Shown: positions 35,411 to 44,279, counted from the first letter of the stretch. The stretch is 64,000 nucleotides of DNA from Sphingobacterium thalpophilum (GCA_945868825.1 CAMBMM010000001.1:372001-436000), one strand, 5' to 3'. Notes: generated by a model not told the origin, from the letters alone. Made by a program: numbers and translations.

Positions 35411-36045
35411 ACGCCCAAAAGCTATTTGAAAACAAACTAATCAAAATATGGGATGAAGCTGCAAAACTTCGAATACCATATGCTGACAGAGGCTTCCGGT
35501 TTCCAACAAATCTTGTAACCGATTCCATTTTATTTATTGGGATAAATCCATCCTATAATATAGGAGTAAGTCACAAAGCGTATTACAATAGTTTTTATAG
35601 CCTCAATCAGCAGGGTGATAACCATAGGTATTTCAAAAAATTTGAAGATATAGCTAAACATACCGCCAATAATTGGACGCATATAGATTTGTTTTTTTAT
35701 CAAGAAACAGCTCAAAAATCATTCTATGATATTTTAGAAAATGAAAACGGGAAAGATTTTTTAAGCCAGCAAATTCAAATTTCTAATGAATTGATGATTC
35801 ATATTAAACCGAAGCTCATTGTGGTTGCCAATACATTAGCCAGAGATTTAATGTTAAAAGAGCATGATTTAGGCGTTAATTTCTTCGATTATAAGTTCAA
35901 TGATGCATTGGGCACTTACCAAATTTCGAATACCGAATTAAAGGATACACCAATATTTTTTACCAGTATGTTAACCGGACAAAGAGCCTTAGATAATGGC
36001 TCTTTTGAACGCTTGAAATGGCATATTAAAAATGTTTTAACCTAA
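35401..36045 (+). CDS. Hypothetical protein, possible uracil-DNA-glycosylase-superfamily fold
   Basis: 214 residues, no signal or TM segment, function not established. Residues 43-53 (ILFIGINPSYN) resemble the strand-loop GxNPS of motif 1 in the uracil-DNA glycosylase superfamily. A central strand LIVVANTLARDLM and a late FFTSMLTGQRALDNGSFERL segment could be the equivalent of the second catalytic region, but the usual HPS motif is absent. The resemblance is weak and enzyme activity is doubtful. It overlaps the zinc-ribbon gene by 10 bases and is followed 6 bases later by the coiled-coil gene, so these three are very likely one operon. Confidence 0.5.
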   Translation: MEIDAQKLFENKLIKIWDEAAKLRIPYADRGFRFPTNLVTDSILFIGINPSYNIGVSHKAYYNSFYSLNQQGDNHRYFKKFEDIAKHTANNWTHIDLFFYQETAQKSFYDILENENGKDFLSQQIQISNELMIHIKPKLIVVANTLARDLMLKEHDLGVNFFDYKFNDALGTYQISNTELKDTPIFFTSMLTGQRALDNGSFERLKWHIKNVLT

Positions 36046-36051
36046 AAAAAG

Positions 36052-37143
36052 ATGAAATTAGATGAATTAGTTTGTGCGACCGCTTGGGCAATAGTCTTTA
36101 CAAGCGGAGAAGGTACAGAAAATGAAAAACAGAGAGTAACAGCTATGCGTGCATTTTATAAAATGTCTGCCGAACGTTTTAATGCTGCAAACAAAGATGT
36201 GCTCTTTTCGGATATGGTTGCCCAAGTAAAAAATTCTGATCCTATCACTAAAATACTTTCTATTTATGGATCATTAAAAGTGGCTAAGGAAGAATTTGAA
36301 GATAGCGCAGATGGTGAAAGATTTTCGGATGAGGAATGGGAGAAAATTACTCAATTAATTGATGCTACCAATATCAATCGCGAAATAAGAGACGCCATAA
36401 GAGTTAAGGCTTACGATTTGATTAATACCATATCTGCACCTGAGAATATAGATGATGAAGATGTAATGGAGTTGCTGGGTTTTGAAATGGAAGACACTAC
36501 TTTTTCGGATAGAGAGATCATTCCAGTGTTAGAAGTATTCTTCAACAAATTAGAAGAGCTAGACCAATTGGATATGTGGGAAGAAAATTTCTTAGGCCTC
36601 ACCAAAAACTTAAGGCTTTTAGAAGAATTATACGGAAAGATTGATATCCAACAATTTAAAGACAGATACGATGATTTAAAATACAATATCAACCACAAAA
36701 ATCAAAATATTGAAAGACATGAAAAGGAAAAAGAAAAGTTAGCTCAAGCTGATGAGAAAAGAAAAAATCAAGAAATTGAAAGACAAGCACAAGGTATCTT
36801 AGAAGAGTTAGCTCAGGCAGAAGAGAAAAGAAAAAAACAAGAAACTGAAAGACAAGAAAAGGAACAACAAAAGTTAATTGAAAAGCAGGATAAAGAAAAA
36901 CAAAAATTAGAAGAGCTAGCAGAATTGAATAGCACACATGAATTTTCTGTGGCCCATGGAATCACGTATTGTAAATATTGCGGTTTTGATAGTAACAGTC
37001 TGCATTGTCATAGAGAATATGGACATCGATTTAGCATTAAGAGAGTTGCAGATCCAAGCACCTATTCAGATGAGAAATTTTTACAACCAGTTTGTTCTAA
37101 ATGTGGGCAATTAGGTTGGAAAGCAGGATATTGGTGCAATTAA
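36052..37143 (+). CDS. Coiled-coil protein with C-terminal zinc-binding module
   Basis: Unrecognised 363-residue soluble protein in three parts. Residues 1-215 are all-helical and acidic. Residues about 220-305 form a highly charged Lys/Glu/Gln coiled coil with an internal duplication: LAQADEKRKNQEIERQ and, about 32 residues later, LAQAEEKRKKQETERQ. The C-terminus (about 315-363) has YCKYCGFD, a His-rich stretch (LHCHREYGHRF), VCSKCGQLG and a final WC, a probable zinc module. Helical-rod-plus-zinc-module layouts occur in sensor or adaptor proteins of defence loci, but no family is assigned. Third gene of the accessory run. Confidence 0.6.
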   Translation: MKLDELVCATAWAIVFTSGEGTENEKQRVTAMRAFYKMSAERFNAANKDVLFSDMVAQVKNSDPITKILSIYGSLKVAKEEFEDSADGERFSDEEWEKITQLIDATNINREIRDAIRVKAYDLINTISAPENIDDEDVMELLGFEMEDTTFSDREIIPVLEVFFNKLEELDQLDMWEENFLGLTKNLRLLEELYGKIDIQQFKDRYDDLKYNINHKNQNIERHEKEKEKLAQADEKRKNQEIERQAQGILEELAQAEEKRKKQETERQEKEQQKLIEKQDKEKQKLEELAELNSTHEFSVAHGITYCKYCGFDSNSLHCHREYGHRFSIKRVADPSTYSDEKFLQPVCSKCGQLGWKAGYWCN

Positions 37144-37158
37144 TCAAAAAATAAAATT

Positions 37159-37365
37159 ATGACTTTCATTTTCACCATCATCGCAGTAATTGTAGCTATT
37201 ATTGCTTTTGTTATTACCTGGCTAGTTTCCGAATTTTTTATCCCACCCAGAGATCATTGGACGAAAAGTGGTTTTGCAATCTTTACCATTAAATTGGGTA
37301 TGGCTGGTATGGCTGCCTTTTACGCCTTTGGATTCATTTATATGCTTTTTGGGGTAACTAATTAG
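37159..37365 (+). CDS. Small two-TM membrane protein
   Basis: 68 residues, unrecognised. TM1 is at about residues 2-27 (FIFTIIAVIVAIIAFVITW) and TM2 at about 42-64 (LGMAGMAAFYAFGFIYMLF). The short polar loop carries PPRDHWTKSG. It starts 15 bases after the coiled-coil gene and is likely co-transcribed. In defence operons such peptides can be membrane effectors, but nothing in the sequence proves that here. Confidence 0.6.
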   Translation: MTFIFTIIAVIVAIIAFVITWLVSEFFIPPRDHWTKSGFAIFTIKLGMAGMAAFYAFGFIYMLFGVTN

Positions 37366-37435
37366 TTGTGAATAAAAAATCCAAATTCTTTCATCTAACA
37401 TAATCGCATTTTAAACCCATTTTAAGCCTTCAAGC

Positions 37436-39253
37436 ATGAACAAGTCAAATATTGTAGATAAAGCCATTTCAAACAAAGTAGATGACCTACTTAAAGTAGA
37501 GAAATACAGCATTGCCTTATCCAATTTTATTGAACGCAGCGATACGCCTATTACCATTGGCTTACAAGGCGAATGGGGCACAGGTAAAACTTCGTTAATG
37601 TCATTATTATTAGAAGATTTTAACCAAAAAAATATCGCCTGCTCATGGGTTAACACTTGGGAATACAGTATTTTTAGAGGGGCCAATGAAACTACTCCGG
37701 GTGTATTAAGGGGCATGTTAGAGAAGCTAGAGGAATCTTGTAAGAGCCGAAATTTATGGTCGCTTAAAGAAGAAAGCGAAAAGAAATTCAGAAAAGCCGC
37801 TCGTTTTTTAGGAAGTCTTGCCAATCAAATCATCAGCAATCAAACGGGTGTAGATATTGCTTCGGCGGTAAGCGACTCATCAAGTAACAGCAGCGCCTCT
37901 ACAGCGGAAATCGCAGAGATTAAAGCGCTAATTACCAATTTAATTGAAGACCTTATTGCCGATCCAAAAAATCCTTTCGAAAGGGTGGTGTTCTTTGTCG
38001 ATGATTTGGATAGAATTCCACCATCTGATGCCGTAGAAATATTAGAGGCCCTGAAAAACATCTTCGATATTCCGCATTGTATTTTCATTTTAGCCATTGA
38101 TTATGACGTGGTAGTAAAAGGTTTAGAAAGTAAATTTGGACCCAAAACAGAAGAAAATGAACGTGAATTTAGATCCTTCTTTGATAAAATCATTCAAGTT
38201 CCATTTTCTATGCCCACAGGAACCTATGATATCGAGAATTTCTTGGTGGAGAAATTAAAAAGTTTAGGTTTAGAAATTTCAGAGGATGTTAGAGAAAACT
38301 ACGTTAAAACAGTAAAGCATACCATTGGCTATAACCCTAGAAGTTTAAAGCGTTACCTCAATTCATTTAGCTTAATCAATCATTTAAAAGAGGTAGAAAC
38401 AGATAAAGAGGAGCAAGGTGATGATTTTATGTTATTTGCTTTATTGGGTATTCAAATCTCATTTCCAAGAGTATTTCGCCTGCTTACTCAAAAGCCAGAT
38501 TTTACCCAATGGGATAAAGGCTTTGCCAATAAACATGGTTTAGAATGGGATGGCATTGCCGATAAAATCCAAAAATTTGGAGAAAACAATTTAATTGATG
38601 AAGAGTGGGAGCAAGTGGTTTGGGCCTTGTGTCAAAAAGATCCTTACTTAAGATCGAGGGTTTTCTCTGTTTTAGAATTGCTAAACCTACTTCGAGATAA
38701 ATTTAAAGACGATTTAGAAGAACAATGCCAACACGCCATGGCATTTGCCGCCATCACCAGTGTAGATGATGATGCAGAAACCAAGCAAGCTGTTCAAAAA
38801 GTGGGTAATAAAACCATATTTGGTGGCTTATCCATCAAACTCGATCAATTAAAAGAAGAACAGTTCCCTGAAATAGCTATCCAAAACTTCAACTCCTTTT
38901 GGGATATTTTAGATCAAGCAGCGCAAAAAGATGCTAAATTCAGGTTGTCTTATGCCAAAACAGGTTGTTCTTTCAACGACGATTCTAAGGGTGGAAGAGG
39001 AAATGTACAATTGGTGTATTCTTGTAATCCTTCTAAAAAATTATTGGGTTTTAAACTCTATATCAAAAACAATAGTGGCATTACCAAGCAATTGTACGAT
39101 ACCATTTCGGCAGATTTTAACCTTAGTGCACACCCAGATTTGATTTTCCTGGATAAAGAAAATGATTTAGTTGTAGAAGCGCATGCCTATCAAATACTTA
39201 AAACAGATTACCCTAAATTATTAAGCTATATCGCTAAAAAACTAACGGAATAA
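37436..39253 (+). CDS. KAP-family P-loop NTPase
   Basis: 605-residue STAND-like ATPase of the KAP family (named for Kidins220/ARMS and PifA). Walker A is GEWGTGKTS at residues 45-53; Walker B is FFVDDLDRIPP near residues 184-194. ILAIDYDVVVKGLESKFG follows, and then a helical segment with HTIGYNPRSLKRYLNSF, typical of the family. Unlike many KAP NTPases, I see no TM helices inserted in the domain, so it appears soluble. The C-terminal 200 residues are a domain I cannot assign. PifA of plasmid F excludes phage T7, which makes an anti-phage role reasonable but unproven. It is 70 bases after the two-TM gene. Confidence 0.85.
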   Translation: MNKSNIVDKAISNKVDDLLKVEKYSIALSNFIERSDTPITIGLQGEWGTGKTSLMSLLLEDFNQKNIACSWVNTWEYSIFRGANETTPGVLRGMLEKLEESCKSRNLWSLKEESEKKFRKAARFLGSLANQIISNQTGVDIASAVSDSSSNSSASTAEIAEIKALITNLIEDLIADPKNPFERVVFFVDDLDRIPPSDAVEILEALKNIFDIPHCIFILAIDYDVVVKGLESKFGPKTEENEREFRSFFDKIIQVPFSMPTGTYDIENFLVEKLKSLGLEISEDVRENYVKTVKHTIGYNPRSLKRYLNSFSLINHLKEVETDKEEQGDDFMLFALLGIQISFPRVFRLLTQKPDFTQWDKGFANKHGLEWDGIADKIQKFGENNLIDEEWEQVVWALCQKDPYLRSRVFSVLELLNLLRDKFKDDLEEQCQHAMAFAAITSVDDDAETKQAVQKVGNKTIFGGLSIKLDQLKEEQFPEIAIQNFNSFWDILDQAAQKDAKFRLSYAKTGCSFNDDSKGGRGNVQLVYSCNPSKKLLGFKLYIKNNSGITKQLYDTISADFNLSAHPDLIFLDKENDLVVEAHAYQILKTDYPKLLSYIAKKLTE

Positions 39254-39274
39254 TAGCGTTACAACTTCTTTTAA

Positions 39275-40039
39275 ATGAGAAAATTCCTTTTGCTATCCAT
39301 AATGATTTGCTTTTATAGTAAAGGATATGCGCAATTGGTAAATATCGAAAGTCAAAGAATACAAACAGATAGCATTCGTTTTGTATTGATGGGCGAATTA
39401 AACTATGCCACGCAAAATTTAGATGACCATAAATTCTCAGTTTTTAATACCGCTATTACCAGCCAGATTAAATCTAAATCATTTAAGAATTATTTTTTAT
39501 TAATCGCAACCACAGAAATAGCAAAAACAGATCAAGAAGACCTAAATAACGCCGCTTTTTTTCATATTCGATTCAATAAAAAAATTAATAATTATTTGAA
39601 ATTCGAGGCTTTAAGCCAATTTCAAACCAATAAATTAATGGGTATTGATGCCAGATATTTAGTAGGATTTGGTTTGAGAGATAAGCTTTTAGCAAAGAAT
39701 AATTTGAAAATATATGTGGGGTCACTCTATCTATTTGAAATAGAAAAAACTACTAATGAGGCACAAAAAGCCTCTCAAGCCAGTAGATTGTCATTTTATT
39801 TATCCACCAATTTTCAACTCCCAAATCATATTGGTGAATTTTCTAGTGTAAGCTATTACCAACCAAATCTCCATCAATTCTCCGATTTCAGACTATCCAA
39901 TCAAAGCAGTTTATCATTTAGGTTGGGGCCCAAACTAGCTTTTAAAAACAATTTCAATATTTACTACGATGCTTTTCCTCCACCTGAAATAGCCAAATTA
40001 AATTGGAACTTCAGTAATGGAATAAGCATTACGTTTTAA
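39275..40039 (+). CDS. DUF481-like outer membrane beta-barrel protein
   Basis: 254-residue secreted protein with a signal peptide ending near GYAQ (residue 19). The rest alternates hydrophobic and polar residues, as in a small beta-barrel, with a terminal Phe (GISITF) as in outer membrane proteins. It resembles DUF481 proteins, whose role is unknown. It begins 21 bases after the KAP gene in the same direction and is followed by a hairpin, so it seems to be the last gene of this transcript. It may be a passenger rather than part of any system. Confidence 0.72.
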   Translation: MRKFLLLSIMICFYSKGYAQLVNIESQRIQTDSIRFVLMGELNYATQNLDDHKFSVFNTAITSQIKSKSFKNYFLLIATTEIAKTDQEDLNNAAFFHIRFNKKINNYLKFEALSQFQTNKLMGIDARYLVGFGLRDKLLAKNNLKIYVGSLYLFEIEKTTNEAQKASQASRLSFYLSTNFQLPNHIGEFSSVSYYQPNLHQFSDFRLSNQSSLSFRLGPKLAFKNNFNIYYDAFPPPEIAKLNWNFSNGISITF

Positions 40040-40068
40040 CAACAACTAAAAGTGATGAATTACTAAAT

Positions 40069-40102
40069 AAAAAAACCCCGAAATAGTATTTCGGGGTTTT
40101 TT
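40069..40102. terminator. Bidirectional terminator between the DUF481 gene and tRNA-Ser
   Basis: Stem AAAAACCCCGAAATA/TTTCGGGGTTTTTT, pairing over about 14 bases with a short loop, T-rich on both exits. Confidence 0.9.
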
Positions 40103-40104
40103 AT

Positions 40105-40194
40105 TGGCGGAGAGTGGGGGATTCGAACCCGCGGACCCTTTCACAGGTCAACAGTTTTCAAGACTGCCGCAATCGACCACTCTGCCAACTCTCC
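40105..40194 (-). tRNA. tRNA-Ser (UGA)
   Basis: Full class II tRNA on the minus strand. The acceptor stem GGAGAGT pairs with ACTCTCC, then discriminator G and encoded CCA. The anticodon loop is CTTGAAA with anticodon TGA. A long variable arm (TTGACCTGTGAAAGGGTC region) is as expected for serine, and the T loop is GTTCGAATC. Its 3' end faces the accessory genes, the side where integrative elements normally insert. Confidence 0.97.
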
Positions 40195-40293
40195 ACCGCA
40201 AAAGTACAAATCCGCAGGGAAACTGCAAACCCTCCTTCCATTTTTTTAGCATATTATTTTTAATACACCTTAGGGTAGCAAGTAAATAAACCG

Positions 40294-40301
40294 TATTTTT
40301 G
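40294..40301 (+). promoter_or_regulatory. Promoter -7 box of the DUF3347 gene
   Basis: TATTTTTG matches TAnnTTTG. It overlaps the longest open frame (from 40299) and therefore supports the ATG at 40329. Confidence 0.5.
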
Positions 40302-40328
40302 ATGTTTATTAACCATATAGCTCTCATC

Positions 40329-40856
40329 ATGAATATTTTAACTAAAAGTTTAGCAGCAATTGGCATCCTAACCATGTTTGTTGCGTGCACCCAATCAGCT
40401 CCAAAATCTGCTAGTGCCGATCAAAAAGTTGTCCAATCAACAACAGATACCATCCAACTAAAAGATACCCAACAAGATGATATATTGAAGCGTTATTTTA
40501 GGTTAAAGGATGCTTTAGTAGCTTCCAATGCCTCCAATACGCAAAAAGAAGCCGCTACCTTAACCACTTTATTAAAAGCTAGCCCTGCTTTTGCTAAAAG
40601 TGTACTCTTCTTCGATTCTATTGCTAAAACAAGCGATTTAGCGAAACAACGCAGTATTTTTACCAACCTAAGCAACGAACTTATTGCCCAATTCAGTAAA
40701 ACACCAGTACTAAAAGGTTCATTTTACCTACAGTTTTGCCCCATGGCCAATGAAGGTAACGGAGGCTATTGGTTAGCAGCCGAGCAAGAAGTACGCAATC
40801 CGTACTATGGCGATGAGATGTTAACTTGTGGCGAAGTAAAACGTACAATTAAATAA
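40329..40856 (+). CDS. DUF3347-domain lipoprotein
   Basis: 175-residue lipoprotein: signal MNILTKSLAAIGILTMFVAC with the lipobox FVAC at Cys20. After a Ser/Ala/Thr linker, residues about 50-170 form the helical DUF3347 domain, ending with FYLQFCPMANEGNGGYWLA and VRNPYYGDEMLTCGEVKRTI. Members often accompany copper/silver efflux adaptors, and the CPM and MLTC residues could bind metal; this gene stands alone, so the role is open. An upstream ATG at 40299 overlaps a -7 box and is disfavoured. Confidence 0.88.
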   Translation: MNILTKSLAAIGILTMFVACTQSAPKSASADQKVVQSTTDTIQLKDTQQDDILKRYFRLKDALVASNASNTQKEAATLTTLLKASPAFAKSVLFFDSIAKTSDLAKQRSIFTNLSNELIAQFSKTPVLKGSFYLQFCPMANEGNGGYWLAAEQEVRNPYYGDEMLTCGEVKRTIK

Positions 40857-40942
40857 TTTAATGTAATAATTACATACCTTTTACCTAACATGCTTTTAAA
40901 ACAGAGCTAATTCATTAGTTTTGTGTATCAATTATACATCCT

Positions 40943-42229
40943 ATGTCAACCACTGCTACACTAAATTTTAACAATCAAGAGATTGAGCTGCCGGTTATTA
41001 CCGGAACCGAACAGGAAAATGCCATCGATATCTCCAAACTTCGCGATCAAACGGGTTTAATTACCCTCGATTTGGGCTATAAAAATACGGGCGTAACCAA
41101 AAGTGCCATTACCTATTTAGATGGAGAAAATGGTATACTTAAATACCGTGGCTATTCCATCGAAGAATTGGCTCAAAAATCGAGTTTCATAGAAGTAGCG
41201 TATTTGTTAATTTATGGTGAATTGCCTACAAACAAACAATTAGCAGATTTTCAGTTTCAAATTTCTCGTCACACCTTGGTACATGAAGACATGAAGAAAT
41301 TTTTCGATGGTTTCCCATCGAAATCCCACCCAATGGGGCAACTTTCTTCATTAATATGTTCTTTATCGTCTTTTTACCCAGAATCTTTAGATTCTCACCA
41401 GTCGCCAGAAGAATTAAACTTAACTATTACCAAACTGCTAGCCAAAATGTCCACCATTGTATCTTGGATTTACAAGAAATCATTGGGTCATCCGGTTTTA
41501 TATCCGCAGAATAAATTAGACTATGTGTCTAATTTCTTAAACATGACTTTTGGTCAACGAACCGAAGACGTAATCATAGACCCGGTTGTGGTAGAGGCCA
41601 TGAATGTATTGTTAATGCTTCACGCCGATCACGAACAAAACTGTTCAACATCTACCGTCCGTATGGTAGGTTCATCAGATTGTAATTTATACGCATCAGT
41701 TTCTGCAGGTATTTCTGCCTTATGGGGTCCACTACACGGTGGCGCTAACCAATCGGTAATAACAATGCTCGAAAAAATTAAAAACGATGGCGGCGATACC
41801 GAGAAATGGATTAACAAAGCCAAAGACAAAGAAGATCCCTTCCGTTTAATGGGCTTCGGCCACCGCGTATATAAAAACTTCGATCCACGTGCCAAAATCA
41901 TTAAAAAAGCCTGCGACGATGTATTGGCTAAATTAGGCGTAAACGATCCTATATTGGCCATTGCCAAAAAATTGGAAGAAGCAGCCCTAAGCGATCCCTA
42001 CTTTATAGAGCGCAAGTTATACCCCAATGTCGATTTTTATTCAGGTATTATTTACAGAGCCTTAGGATTCCCAACCGATATGTTTACCGTATTGTTTGCT
42101 TTAGGCCGTTTACCTGGATGGATTGCACAGTGGAAAGAAATGCACGAAAACAAGGAACCTATCGGTCGTCCACGCCAAGTGTACGTTGGAGAGGTTAACC
42201 GTTCTTACAAAGCTATTGCAAGCAGATAA
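40943..42229 (+). CDS. gltA: Citrate synthase
   Basis: Condenses oxaloacetate and acetyl-CoA in the TCA cycle. 428 residues, matching the larger Gram-negative hexameric type. Catalytic features are MLHADHEQNCSTSTVRM, LWGPLHGGANQSV (His of the active site) and RLMGFGHRVYKNFDPRA (second His). The ending DVDFYSGIIYRALGFP contains the catalytic Asp. It is a single-gene unit with a strong terminator. Confidence 0.98.
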   Translation: MSTTATLNFNNQEIELPVITGTEQENAIDISKLRDQTGLITLDLGYKNTGVTKSAITYLDGENGILKYRGYSIEELAQKSSFIEVAYLLIYGELPTNKQLADFQFQISRHTLVHEDMKKFFDGFPSKSHPMGQLSSLICSLSSFYPESLDSHQSPEELNLTITKLLAKMSTIVSWIYKKSLGHPVLYPQNKLDYVSNFLNMTFGQRTEDVIIDPVVVEAMNVLLMLHADHEQNCSTSTVRMVGSSDCNLYASVSAGISALWGPLHGGANQSVITMLEKIKNDGGDTEKWINKAKDKEDPFRLMGFGHRVYKNFDPRAKIIKKACDDVLAKLGVNDPILAIAKKLEEAALSDPYFIERKLYPNVDFYSGIIYRALGFPTDMFTVLFALGRLPGWIAQWKEMHENKEPIGRPRQVYVGEVNRSYKAIASR

Positions 42230-42247
42230 GTAATTTTGTTATTCATA

Positions 42248-42283
42248 AAGAAGCCCCAGTTGCATTTGCAACTGGGGCTTCTT
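42248..42283. terminator. Terminator between gltA and the nucleoside transporter
   Basis: Perfect 16-bp stem AAGAAGCCCCAGTTGC/GCAACTGGGGCTTCTT with a 4-base loop, between convergent genes. Confidence 0.9.
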
Positions 42284-42303
42284 CCATTTTAGGCTATGCT
42301 TGC

Positions 42304-43578
42304 TTAGTATAATATACCCGCAATAGTTGCAGATAGGTAAGAAGCTAACGTCCCGCAGATTAAAGCTTTAACACCTAATTTAGCCAAATCTGTTCTGCGT
42401 TCTGGAGCCAGTTCGCCAATACCACCCACTTGAATGGCAATGGAGCTGAAGTTGGCAAAGCCACATAAGGCAAAACTGGTAATAATTAAGGTTTTAGGAT
42501 CAAGGGTTTCTTTAATTTTAGCCAAATCTAAATAGGCTACAAACTCATTAATAACCATTTTAGTACCCATTAAAGAGCCGGCTACCTGAATATCTTTTCC
42601 TGGAACACCCATTACCCAAGCAAATAAGGAAAATAAACTTCCCAAAATCTGATTCAAGCTTAGGGTGTTAATATCAATACCCATAAATGCTAGTGTTAAG
42701 CCTAAATGGCCTAATCCTGCTCCAATTTTACCCAAAACATAATCTAGCAAAGCTATAATGGCAATAAAGCCAATTAACATGGCAATTACGTTTAAACCTA
42801 CTTTTAAACCATCGCTAGCACCGTGAGAAATGGCATCTACCAAATTGGCATTGGTTTTCTTAACTTCTAAAGATACGTTGCCCTGAGTTTCAGATACTTC
42901 CGTTTCAGGCCAAACAATCTTAGAAATAACCAAAGCACCCGGTGCAGCCATTAAACTAGCTGCAATTAAATACTCGGCAGGTACACCTAAGGCAATATAA
43001 ACAGCCATTACACCGCCGGCAATACAGGCCATACTGCCGGTCATGGAGGCTAATAATTCCGACATGGTCATGCCTTTTAAATAAGGCTTAATCATAATTT
43101 GTGCTTCTACTTGGCCCACAAATGCACTAGCCACATTCGAAAGAGCTTCTGAACCCGAAACGCCCATTACTTTATACACCACATAAGCAATACCTTTTAC
43201 AATGCGCTGCATAATGCCTAAATAATACGCCACACTTACCAATACCGCCACAAAAATGATGGTTGGAATAATTTTGAAGAAGAAAATAAAATCGTTGCCC
43301 GGGCCAAAGGCTTTATCCATAAGCTCTTTATTAACCAAACCGCCAAAAACGAAATTAGCACCCGCTTGCGAAAAATCTAGCACTTTGGTTACCGCAGCAC
43401 CTAGCCAAGAAAATATTTCTTTACCAACCGGAACTTTTAAAATAAACAAAGCCAATACAATTTGAACTATGAGTCCGGTAACTACCAAGCGGTAATTTAT
43501 GGCTTTGCGGTTATTGGATAGGAGAAAGGCAATTGCAAAAATGACTACAATGCCAATAAGTCCGGTAAATCTTTCCAT
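42304..43578 (-). CDS. CNT-family concentrative nucleoside transporter (NupC-like)
   Basis: 424-residue inner membrane symporter for nucleosides. It has about ten hydrophobic segments, including the Nucleos_tra2 N domain (NNRKAINYRLVVTGLIVQIV), the gate region, and a C-terminal domain with GMTMSELLASMTGSMACIAGGV and SFALCGFANFSSIAIQVGGI, both family signatures. It follows the bifunctional nuclease gene by 90 bases on the same strand and may be the tail of the etf run. Confidence 0.94.
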   Translation of the reverse strand: MERFTGLIGIVVIFAIAFLLSNNRKAINYRLVVTGLIVQIVLALFILKVPVGKEIFSWLGAAVTKVLDFSQAGANFVFGGLVNKELMDKAFGPGNDFIFFFKIIPTIIFVAVLVSVAYYLGIMQRIVKGIAYVVYKVMGVSGSEALSNVASAFVGQVEAQIMIKPYLKGMTMSELLASMTGSMACIAGGVMAVYIALGVPAEYLIAASLMAAPGALVISKIVWPETEVSETQGNVSLEVKKTNANLVDAISHGASDGLKVGLNVIAMLIGFIAIIALLDYVLGKIGAGLGHLGLTLAFMGIDINTLSLNQILGSLFSLFAWVMGVPGKDIQVAGSLMGTKMVINEFVAYLDLAKIKETLDPKTLIITSFALCGFANFSSIAIQVGGIGELAPERRTDLAKLGVKALICGTLASYLSATIAGILY

Positions 43579-43668
43579 TTTTTTAGGTATAAATCAAGTT
43601 TAGACTTGAAAAATAGAAATAAGATAATGAAACTCGAAATAATGTAGATAAAATCGGATTGTGGATAA

Positions 43669-44268
43669 TTAAGACAATTTCCTTTTATCGAGTTCGTCGC
43701 GAATAGTGGCAGCCTTCTCGTAGGCTTCTTGCGTTAAAGCAATAGCTAGATTTTTTTGTAGCTCTTCGGTACTTAATTTGCTTAAATTAGTACTTTTAGG
43801 GTGTACCAAGGTGCTTTGTATCTCAGTTGTTAGATCGTCCAAATGAGTAGATTCAGTGCCTTCGGTAAGGGTACCGGCAGTTGCTAAAATAAACTCATAA
43901 GTATAAATAGGACATTCGAAGCGTACGGCTAAGGCAACCGCATCGGAAGTTCGAGCGTCAATTTCGGTCGTTTTTTTGCCATCGAAACAAATAAGTTTGG
44001 CATAAAATATACTTCCTACTAAATTATAGATAATTACTTCTTGCAGATTAATGCCATAACATTCGGCGAAAGTTTTAAATAAATCGTGGGTGAGAGGACG
44101 TGTTGGAGTCATCTTCTCTATTTCTATAGAAATGGCTTGTGCCTCAAAGCCTCCAATTACAATTGGCAAATGTCGTTGGCCATTTACTTCACCTAAAACC
44201 AAAGCACAAGAACCCGTATGGGTTTGGCTATAGGAAAGTCCAACAATATTTAGCCTTATTTTTTCCAT
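43669..44268 (-). CDS. Bifunctional nuclease domain protein (DUF151) with UVR motif
   Basis: 199 residues: a DUF151/BFN domain (about 1-135, marked by LVLGEVNGQRHLPIVIGGFEAQAI and ARTSDAVALAVRFECPIY), then a linker and a C-terminal UVR-type helix pair (about 160-198, EELQKNLAIALTQEAYEKAATIRDELDKR is the UvrB/C-like interaction motif). The family includes enzymes with DNase and RNase activity in plants; bacterial roles are poorly defined. It starts 11 bases after the etfA stop. Confidence 0.9.
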   Translation of the reverse strand: MEKIRLNIVGLSYSQTHTGSCALVLGEVNGQRHLPIVIGGFEAQAISIEIEKMTPTRPLTHDLFKTFAECYGINLQEVIIYNLVGSIFYAKLICFDGKKTTEIDARTSDAVALAVRFECPIYTYEFILATAGTLTEGTESTHLDDLTTEIQSTLVHPKSTNLSKLSTEELQKNLAIALTQEAYEKAATIRDELDKRKLS

Positions 44269-44279
44269 AGGTAATTAAC

